From Pseudoalteromonas sp. MSK9-3 (lineage in GTDB: Bacteria > Pseudomonadota > Gammaproteobacteria > Enterobacterales > Alteromonadaceae), in assembly GCF_003590335.1 (NCBI RefSeq), contig NZ_MIET01000032.1:186001-250000 (forward strand): a stretch of DNA of 64,000 bases, written 5' to 3'. Each line of letters begins with the position of its first letter. Position 1 is the first letter of the stretch. A program made the translations under genes and the position numbers. The notes beneath the pieces were generated by a model. That model was not told where the DNA came from. It was given only the letters and a program-made list of their open reading frames with translations, and searched no databases. Of this stretch, positions 40,229 through 46,473 are shown one piece after another.

Positions 40229-40906
40229 TTAATTTGCAGCTTGTTGAGACTTCTCTGCGACTTGCTGCTTTAATTTTGCCAGCTCACTCGACAGCTGCTC
40301 TTCTTTTTCTAATGCATCAAACTGCGCCTGTGTGCTTTGCTGACCTAAATCATAGCTATCTACTTCCGATTCAATACGATCTACTTTACGCTCTAGCTGT
40401 GTAAATCGCGTCAGTACACTTTCAACTTCGTCACAAGCCAGAGTTTGCCTAATACGCGCTCGTGCCGACACAACTCTCTCATGCCTTGATAACTGCTGCT
40501 CTTTTACATTCAATGCCGTTATTTTAGCCACAATACGGTCTGCATCGTCATTCAGCTTAGCAAGCGCATCTGACAATGAAACAAGCTGAGGCTGAGCCGC
40601 CTCAATGTGCGCTTGTGCTGTATGCTTATGACTGAGTGCAGCCTTGGCCAGATCTTCTCTGTCTTTACTTAACGCATGTTCCGCTTTTTGTTGCCAATCA
40701 TTCACTTGCTTTTGATGAGCAGCAATTTTTCGTGAAAGTGACTTTTGTTCACACATAACCGTGGCTGCAGTCGCACGGCACTGTGCTAACGTGTCTTGCA
40801 ATTCAATTTTAATTTGTGCAGTCATCTTTTTTGGGTCTTCAGCTTTATCTAAAAAAGCTGACACTTCTGATTTAATGAGATCTTCAATTCGATTGATTAA
40901 GGCCAT
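40229..40906 (-). CDS. pspA: Phage shock protein A (PspA/IM30 family)
   Basis: 225 residues from the ATG at 40906, with AAGGAG upstream; the longer frame adds a non-homologous leader. It starts MALINRIEDLIKSEVSAFLD, an amphipathic helix that binds stressed membranes. DKAEDPKKMTAQIKIELQDT is the PspA signature, and the rest is a long coiled coil. PspA stabilises the inner membrane and forms ESCRT-III-like assemblies. It heads the psp genes. No pspF regulator is adjacent and I could not find a clear sigma54 promoter upstream. Confidence 0.92.
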   Translation of the reverse strand: MALINRIEDLIKSEVSAFLDKAEDPKKMTAQIKIELQDTLAQCRATAATVMCEQKSLSRKIAAHQKQVNDWQQKAEHALSKDREDLAKAALSHKHTAQAHIEAAQPQLVSLSDALAKLNDDADRIVAKITALNVKEQQLSRHERVVSARARIRQTLACDEVESVLTRFTQLERKVDRIESEVDSYDLGQQSTQAQFDALEKEEQLSSELAKLKQQVAEKSQQAAN

Positions 40907-41082
40907 GATCTGCTCCTTTGCATTGGCGTAAACATAACTAATAAAACTTGATATAAACAATATGTTCCAAGCTTTATGCCAAAGATTAAAAGCAAATTAA
41001 ATTCAATAACTTAAGAGTATAACGAGTATTTCATAGAGGGAATATAATGAAGGTTTTGACTAAAAAGTGGTGATTTAAACTA

Positions 41083-41116
41083 AAAAAGCCACACAATAAA
41101 ATTGTATGGCTTTTTT
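41083..41116 (-). terminator. Rho-independent terminator of dusA
   Basis: AAAAAAGCCA, mismatch, ACAAT, loop AAA, ATTGT, mismatch, TGGCTTTTTT, 24 bases past the dusA stop. Tracts on both sides suggest bidirectional action. Confidence 0.88.
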
Positions 41117-41139
41117 AAATTCAGTGTTTATGCAAATAT

Positions 41140-42153
41140 TTACTCAGGAACACACTTCAGTGCTTTTTCCATCACGCTTATATCAGCGCCCTGTTTGTGA
41201 CCATTCTCTGACAAGTGGCGTCTAAACGCACGCCCACCTGGCTGACTTTGAAAAATACCCAACATATGACGTGCAATATGCCAAAAGTTAGCACCTTGTG
41301 TCATTTGCGCTTCAAAGTAGTCATACATACTGCGCACTACCTCATGACGGCTTTGCGTAAAGGCAGGCTCACCATATAAAAGTTCATCGACTTGACTCAA
41401 CATATAAGGGTTGCTGTAGGCTTCACGACCGATCATCACACCATCTAAATGCGCCAAGTGTTGCTGACAATCATCCAGGGTTTTAACTCCGCCATTAATG
41501 CTGATGTGCAGATCTGCGAAGTCTTTTTTCAGTTGATATACTCGCGGGTAGTCAAGCGGAGGCACTTCGCGGTTTTCTTTCGGGCTTAATCCTTTTAACC
41601 ACGCTTTTCGCGCGTGAATAATAAAGTCATCACAGCCAACTTGTTGCGATGCCTCAATTAGCGCCGTTAAAAATTCATATGAATCTTGCTCATCTATACC
41701 AATACGCGTTTTAACCGTAACAGGAATATCAACCTCAGCTTTCATCGCCGCAACACACTCTGCCACCAGCTGGGGTTCAGCCATTAAGCAAGCGCCAAAT
41801 CGACCGTTTTGAACTCGGTCTGAGGGGCAACCAACATTTAAATTAATTTCATTGTAACCATATTCGCCAGCACGTTTAGCGCATTCGGCTAACGCTTTAG
41901 GGTCAGAGCCACCCAGCTGCAATGCCACAGGCATTTCATGATCGCCAAACGCCAAGTAATCCCCTTTACCAAATAAAATGGCACCGGTTGTGATCATTTC
42001 GGTATACAGCACCGCATGTTTAGTCAATTTGCGGTGAAAGGTCCTGCAATGTTTGTCAGTCCAATCCAACATAGGTGCTACGGAGAAACGCCTAAAATCA
42101 CCACCTTGTGTAATTAGATGATCATTTTTAATTATTTTTTCGATTTGGCTCAT
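41140..42153 (-). CDS. dusA: tRNA-dihydrouridine(20/20a) synthase DusA
   Basis: 337 residues from the ATG at 42153, with GGAG 7 bases upstream; the longer frame adds 26 residues lacking homology. It is an FMN enzyme that reduces uridines in the tRNA D-loop. [39 protein letters not shown] (with the catalytic Cys) and [11 protein letters not shown] are typical. The first unit of the REP array begins about 85 bases upstream of its start. Confidence 0.96.
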   Translation of the reverse strand: MSQIEKIIKNDHLITQGGDFRRFSVAPMLDWTDKHCRTFHRKLTKHAVLYTEMITTGAILFGKGDYLAFGDHEMPVALQLGGSDPKALAECAKRAGEYGYNEINLNVGCPSDRVQNGRFGACLMAEPQLVAECVAAMKAEVDIPVTVKTRIGIDEQDSYEFLTALIEASQQVGCDDFIIHARKAWLKGLSPKENREVPPLDYPRVYQLKKDFADLHISINGGVKTLDDCQQHLAHLDGVMIGREAYSNPYMLSQVDELLYGEPAFTQSRHEVVRSMYDYFEAQMTQGANFWHIARHMLGIFQSQPGGRAFRRHLSENGHKQGADISVMEKALKCVPE

Positions 42154-42238
42154 TATCAACTCCGCAACGCAAAACATTAGACAGTCATAAATTAGGTCGC
42201 GCAGTATACACGATACACAGTAAAACTGCATGCATTAG

Positions 42239-42439
42239 GTAGGAGAGTGTTTACCGTTCGCTTAAACCCTCAATTTAAAAGCGCGGCGTAAAGCCCCGCC
42301 AATAACCCAAATAAAACCACCCCATCGTAGGCGAACGTTTACCGTTCGCTTTAAACCCTCAAATCAAAAAAGCGCGGCATAAAGCCCCACCAACGTCCGA
42401 ATTAAAACCAACCACCGTAGGCGAACGTTTATAGTTCGC
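42239..42439 (+). repeat. REP block 1, upstream of the RAYT gene
   Basis: REP1 42239-42261 (left arm decayed to GAGAGTG), inverted element 42281-42299, REP2 42327-42349 (perfect), inverted element 42372-42390 (decayed), REP3 42417-42439 (stem reduced to 6 bp). After REP3 the normal spacer start TTAAAC..TCAAT is kept to about 42452, then the RAYT segment begins. Confidence 0.88.
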
Positions 42440-42509
42440 TTAAACTATCAATGAACGCATTTACCTACTACCTTTTACCAACACACACGCTAATTTTCAT
42501 GGATGAAAT

Positions 42510-42959
42510 ATGCATAAATCACACTTGCTGAGGAAAGGTCGAGTTTCAATACCACACCACTATTACTCCATCACCCTCGTCACATATAAAAGAACACCCT
42601 ACTTCTCGTCTTTAGCAATAAACCGACTCGTGACAAAACAGCTAGTTGAGCGCTGTGAAAAACTATTAATCGATTTAATTGCCTTTGTGATCATGCCAGA
42701 TCATATTCACCTACTTATTCAACTATCCACGACAACGACCTTGAGTGACTTCATACGTTCATTTAAAGGCACATTGACGAGCATACTTCGCCCGTTAATA
42801 AACAATCAACGACTATGGCAACGCGATTACTATGACCATATGATCCGAAACGAAACAGAACTACTGCATAATGCCAGGTGCATCGTTGCAAACCCTCTAC
42901 GCGCGAAACTCGTACAGAAAATTGGTCAATACCCCTATTGGTGGTGCAAATACTTATAA
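42510..42959 (+). CDS. REP-associated tyrosine transposase (RAYT), catalytic Tyr replaced by Cys
   Basis: 149 residues, the usual RAYT (IS200/IS605-like Y1, HUH) length. The HUH pair is intact in MPDHIHLLIQ (His65, His67), and RLWQRDYYDHMIRNE is the conserved RAYT helix. The catalytic Tyr normally lies in a [R/D]YI..NP segment (E. coli TnpA-REP Tyr115, aligned by eye). Here the segment reads NARCIVANPLRAKLV, with Cys124 encoded by TGC at 42879-42881. One transition from TAC would give it. Single-strand cleavage should therefore be lost, although REP binding may remain. The frame is otherwise complete and flanked by REPs. Confidence 0.92.
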   Translation: MHKSHLLRKGRVSIPHHYYSITLVTYKRTPYFSSLAINRLVTKQLVERCEKLLIDLIAFVIMPDHIHLLIQLSTTTTLSDFIRSFKGTLTSILRPLINNQRLWQRDYYDHMIRNETELLHNARCIVANPLRAKLVQKIGQYPYWWCKYL

Positions 42960-43350
42960 AAAGTGCGGCGTAGGCGAACGTTTACCGCTAGCTTAGACCC
43001 CCAATTCAAAAAAGCGCGGAGTAAAGACCCGCCAACGTCCGAATTAAAACCAACCCACCGTAGGCGAACGTTTAACGTTCGCTTTAAACCCCCAATAAAA
43101 AAAGCGCGGCGTAAAGCCCCGCCAACGACCAAATTAAAACCAACCCATCGTAGGCGAACGTTTACCGTTCGCTTTAAACCCCCAATTTAAAAAGCGCGGC
43201 GTAAAGCCCCGTCAACGACCGAGAAAAACCAACCCATCGTAGGCGAGCGTTTACCGCTCGCTCAAACCCCCAATTTAAAAAGCGCGGCGTAAAGCCCCGT
43301 CAACGTCCGAATTAAAACCAACCCACCGTAGGCGAGCGTTTACCGCGCGC
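42955..43350 (+). repeat. REP block 2, between the RAYT and recombinase-like genes
   Basis: It begins with a hybrid at 42960-42973 in which the start of an inverted element (AAAAGTGCGGCGTA) runs straight into a REP (GTAGGCGAACG), as if about 45 bases were deleted. REPs: 42970-42992 (right arm decayed), 43060-43082, 43150-43172, 43239-43261 (GCGAGCG / CGCTCGC, compensatory), 43328-43350 (right arm decayed). Inverted elements: 43014-43032, 43104-43122, 43194-43212, 43282-43300. Spacing is 88-90 bp. Because some units are exactly 90 bp, an artefactual Arg-rich open frame runs through part of the block. Confidence 0.9.
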
Positions 43351-43450
43351 AAAAAAGCTCTTTTCTCCCCATAAACACAACATGTCTTTTCCATACTCCA
43401 AATACAATATAAACTAGGCACTTAAGTATAAAGTAGGTATTTAGTTCACC

Positions 43451-44128
43451 ATGAAGTCCCATTTAGGTCGTCGAGCATTTTCAGCCATGGAGCTACACAC
43501 ATTGTTTAATGGCTATATTTATGGCGATGAACGGCAAAAACGTGAACAACCTAAACATTGGCATTTTTGGCTACCCTTAATTGCTTACTACACAGGCGCT
43601 TATAGCGATGAAGTTGGCAGCCTCAAACTCACAGACATAATAAAAAAAGATGGGGTACACTGCTTTAGCTTTACAACACACGGAAAGATACGCCACAGAC
43701 TTATTCCGATTCATACCGCATTATGGCAAGCAGGTTTAGAAGACTATATTGAGCACGTAAAAAAAGAACAGCATTCACGTTTACTTTATGACTTACCAAG
43801 TAAATCAGGGCGTTATAGCGAAAAAGTCAGGATCTGGTTTTCTGGCGAGGGTGAGCGTTTAGGGTATTTACAAAAATGTGACTTACCTTCTATTGACCAG
43901 CAAGGTCACAAAACAGCCATCAGCAGTTTGCGTTTAAATTTCGAACAACAAATTCGCATTGCTGCATTACAACGCGCCAACAAAGCTGCATTTTACTATT
44001 TGTTAGGATTAAAAGATGAGACAACTGCCGTTCCTCTTCCGTTGAGTGCATTAAAGCAAGTGATAGCACCACTGCGCGTGATCAATAACAATGTGCACTG
44101 GGTGAGGTTTTTGGATAGGCATAATTAA
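43451..44128 (+). CDS. Tyrosine-recombinase-like protein lacking catalytic residues
   Basis: 225 residues resembling only the catalytic domain of phage-integrase-type recombinases, without the N-terminal core-binding domain. HWHFWLPLIAYYTGAYSDEV aligns with the usual [LPLIALYTGAR..EI] box, but Arg I is Tyr51. The HxxR box is SSLR (His lost, Arg161 kept), LLGH is LLGL, and no Tyr lies at the expected nucleophile position (LLGLKDETTAVPLPL). A beta-hairpin Lys may be K79. The frame is long and intact, so it may be kept as a DNA-binding protein. It sits between a REP (ending 43350) and an inverted element (from 44153). Confidence 0.75.
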   Translation: MKSHLGRRAFSAMELHTLFNGYIYGDERQKREQPKHWHFWLPLIAYYTGAYSDEVGSLKLTDIIKKDGVHCFSFTTHGKIRHRLIPIHTALWQAGLEDYIEHVKKEQHSRLLYDLPSKSGRYSEKVRIWFSGEGERLGYLQKCDLPSIDQQGHKTAISSLRLNFEQQIRIAALQRANKAAFYYLLGLKDETTAVPLPLSALKQVIAPLRVINNNVHWVRFLDRHN

Positions 44129-44152
44129 TTCGTAATTACTTCTTTCTGCGTA

Positions 44153-44309
44153 GCGCGGCATAAAGCCCCGCCAACGACCAAATTAAAACCAACCCATCGT
44201 AGTCGAACATTTACCGCTCGCTTAAACCCTAAATTCAAAAAAGCGCGGCGTAAAGCCCCGCCAACGGCCGAATAAAACCAACCATCGTAGGCGAACGTTT
44301 ATCGTTCTC
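44153..44309 (+). repeat. REP block 3, downstream of the recombinase-like gene
   Basis: Inverted element 44153-44171, REP 44199-44221 (left arm decayed, TCGAACA), inverted element 44243-44261, REP 44287-44309 (right arm decayed). Decay increases toward this end of the array. Confidence 0.85.
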
Positions 44310-44371
44310 TTGAATACCTAAATTTCTTTATTCGTCGATAACTTTATATCTATCAACTTTCGATCGCGCAC

Positions 44372-44400
44372 AAAAAAGCCGCTTTACAGCGGCTTTTTTT
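44372..44400 (-). terminator. Rho-independent terminator of the lipoprotein gene
   Basis: AAAAAAGCCGCT, loop TTAC, AGCGGCTTTTTTT. It lies 24 bases past the stop of the lipoprotein gene; tracts on both sides allow bidirectional action. Confidence 0.9.
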
Positions 44401-44424
44401 GTAACCAATATCTAACTAATTAGA

Positions 44425-45984
44425 TTAGTTACCACCTGTAGTTGTGCTACAAGTTACATCTACATTGCCATTCTCATCAGTACCATCAGCAGTCACGGTG
44501 AAAGACGTTGTCGCACCAGCTGCTAAAGTTACGCCGCGAGGAATAACATTTACAGTATATTGTTGACCTTCAACAATATCTGCTAAAGCATAAGTACCCG
44601 CTGTTGTTTCTGAAGCAACTGCAGGCGCTTTACCTGATTGAGCATAAGATACAACCGCGCCACCTAGTGCTGCGCTTACATTTTCATCGTTTGCACACGT
44701 TGCCGTTACAGCAAATGACTCAGATACAAAAGTTTGTTGGTTTGCTAATACAACATTGGTTGTACCACAAAGGTTACCTGTTGTAGTGCCCCATGCATTA
44801 CCGTTAGCATCACGTACTGTTACAGTGGCAGTTTCTGTCGCAGCAACACCACTTAAGCTAAGTGCTGTTGAATTACCAGTAATAGAAATAGTTTCAGAAC
44901 GCTTAGTAGACTGGATATCTGCAAATAGGCCTGACGCAGGAATGTCATCACCTGATGTTGCTAATGTAATTGTATCAGCACAAACTGCCGCTACATCATT
45001 TGCAGCAAAGAATGTTAAGTGATCAGTCATGAAGCTACCAGCAAATGTATCACCCGTTTGCGCACCAACGGTTACAACATTCGTTTCGTTAGTCCATTGA
45101 CCTGTTACTTCATCATGTGATGCAAGGCTTAACGTATCGCCTGTTTTAACCGTTTCGCCTGAGCTTAAAACTGTAGAAGCAGGGATTGCTACAGAGATTT
45201 GAATTGGGCTACTGAACTTTTTGATCTTGTTGCCTTGATCGTCCGTCATAACAACGTTCGCAACACCCACAGGCTGCGCTACAGTAGTCGTGCTACCAGC
45301 GTTTAAGCCTTCAGGGATGATTGCACCTGCCGCGTTAGAGCTGGTATCTGCAGAGCTAACATCTAAAGAGATTTGCGTACCCGATACTGGGTTACCATCA
45401 GCATCTTGTAGTTGAGTGCCTGCAGGGACAGTTACATCAGCACCCGCTTTACCACTAGCAGCATTTGCAGTGATTGCGTCACCAGTTGTTGCATTTTCAA
45501 CTGTTGCTTCTACAGTATCAACCGCTACACCTTCAGCTTCAACTGATGTAAGTGCAAGTTGCACTGCAACATTACCTTCAGCACCCGTTAAGTCCATAAT
45601 AAAGCTTTTAGAGATAAAGCCTTCCGCAGAAACAGTTGCTGTAACTGTTGTAAGCGTTGAGCCGTCTTTGTTTGTAAATACAAACGAGCCATCAGCCGCA
45701 GTTGTAACTGCTTCGCCATTAGCATCAACTAAATTCTCTGCAACAGCACCGTCTTCTAAAAATGAAATCGTTGCAGCAGTTATAACATTTGTGTTTGCAG
45801 CATTTACAACACTACCAGATACAACTAGGCCTAGCGCGTCAGGTGTAGTTGGTGCAACAACAACCGGATCAGTTGGTTCTACTGGTTGTACTACAACATT
45901 ATTGTCGTCGTCACTGAAACAACCCGTTAGAGTTAGCGCAGCAGTAACAGACAGAGCGAGAAGTGATTTTTTATTAGCAAGCAT
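44425..45984 (-). CDS. Large surface-type lipoprotein, Ala/Thr/Val-rich
   Basis: 519 residues from the ATG at 45984, with AAGGA 7 bases upstream; an earlier in-frame start adds 11 residues before the signal and lacks a ribosome site. The lipobox is TLTGC (Cys22), followed by FSDDDNN, so it should be lipidated and sent to the outer membrane. A Pro/Val linker (about 30-50) leads to a carboxypeptidase-regulatory-like beta domain (about 50-150), then further Ig-like strands; DHLTFFAAN recurs in such proteins. Several Cys occur in the C-terminal part. Function unknown; adhesion or surface structure is a guess. Codon use leaves a long false frame on the other strand. Confidence 0.82.
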   Translation of the reverse strand: MLANKKSLLALSVTAALTLTGCFSDDDNNVVVQPVEPTDPVVVAPTTPDALGLVVSGSVVNAANTNVITAATISFLEDGAVAENLVDANGEAVTTAADGSFVFTNKDGSTLTTVTATVSAEGFISKSFIMDLTGAEGNVAVQLALTSVEAEGVAVDTVEATVENATTGDAITANAASGKAGADVTVPAGTQLQDADGNPVSGTQISLDVSSADTSSNAAGAIIPEGLNAGSTTTVAQPVGVANVVMTDDQGNKIKKFSSPIQISVAIPASTVLSSGETVKTGDTLSLASHDEVTGQWTNETNVVTVGAQTGDTFAGSFMTDHLTFFAANDVAAVCADTITLATSGDDIPASGLFADIQSTKRSETISITGNSTALSLSGVAATETATVTVRDANGNAWGTTTGNLCGTTNVVLANQQTFVSESFAVTATCANDENVSAALGGAVVSYAQSGKAPAVASETTAGTYALADIVEGQQYTVNVIPRGVTLAAGATTSFTVTADGTDENGNVDVTCSTTTGGN

Positions 45985-46473
45985 GGTTAGTCCTTGTGTT
46001 CCTTTCAAAATTAACAACTACTTTTAAGTGCGCTGTTAACAATACATTAAATTCAACCATTACTATATGCATAGCAACAGTTAATGGCAATTTAGACATT
46101 AAAATTTAATAAAGTTAAACAGGGACTTCTTTCACTCCCTGAACTTCTGCTAATTTAAGTTTACCTAAAGTTCATACAAACCAAGGCCTAGCTTTAACTT
46201 TTAGCGTTACAAATGTAGCATATGCAGCGCAAACATCCAACAGAATAATACCTATGTACGACAAGAGATCATATTAAATGGTACTAATATGATAAACACT
46301 TGCTATTAATCATAAATTTTGTTGCTACTTTACTATTAAACTCATATTTTTCTCATCTCAACAGTAATCCGTTGGTATTTTTTATTAACCTCGATACAAT
46401 CATATTTTAACGCATTTAAACTCTCGATTTTGAGTTGTTGCGACACAAAATAACACTACAACACGGTTGACTC
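45985..46473. other. AT-rich divergent control region between lipoprotein and yjbH genes
   Basis: 489 bases without a credible gene. The stretch is strongly AT-rich and should contain the promoters of both genes. I see one candidate promoter for yjbH (46372-46400) and nothing else I can name. Confidence 0.6.
46372..46400 (+). promoter_or_regulatory. Putative sigma70 promoter of the yjbH-like gene
   Basis: TTGGTA (46372-46377), 17-base spacer, TACAAT (46395-46400), about 70 bases before the ATG at 46474. Confidence 0.45.

Larger units (their letters stand above)
42239..44309. repeat. Tandem REP/BIME array with two embedded genes
   Basis: Ten plus-strand REP elements (GTAG, 7-bp stem GCGAACG / CGTTCGC, loop TTTAC) alternate with eight inverted elements of the same geometry. 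On the minus strand the latter read GTTG, then GCGGGGC, loop TTTAC, GCCGCGC. Uninterrupted REP-to-REP spacing is 88-90 bp: about 21 bp AT-rich spacer, inverted element, then about 25 bp (GAATTAAAACCAACCCA). The order is strictly alternating, except where the RAYT gene and the recombinase-like gene sit. Both lie after a REP and before the next inverted element. GTAG plus hairpin beside a RAYT gene is the known REPtron pattern; this exact array is not one I recognise. Confidence 0.9.

Noticed and set aside
40907..41082. A sigma54 promoter upstream of pspA
   Set aside because: A TTGGAAC stretch is present on the minus strand, but the GG and GC spacing of -24/-12 elements is not met.
42935..43190. 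Arg-rich open frames on both strands in the repeat block, with a 30-residue period
   Set aside because: Some units are exactly 90 bp, so frames stay open by chance. The products are translations of REP hairpins, with no ribosome site or homology.
42239..44309. A CRISPR array
   Set aside because: The whole 90-bp unit is repeated, without unique spacers. Both conserved parts are hairpins with GTAG/GTTG ends, which is a REP/BIME pattern.
45416..46027. 203-codon frame on the plus strand opposite the lipoprotein gene
   Set aside because: It is antisense to a gene with a clear signal peptide, lipobox and ribosome site. The long frame comes from the Ala/Thr/Val codon bias.
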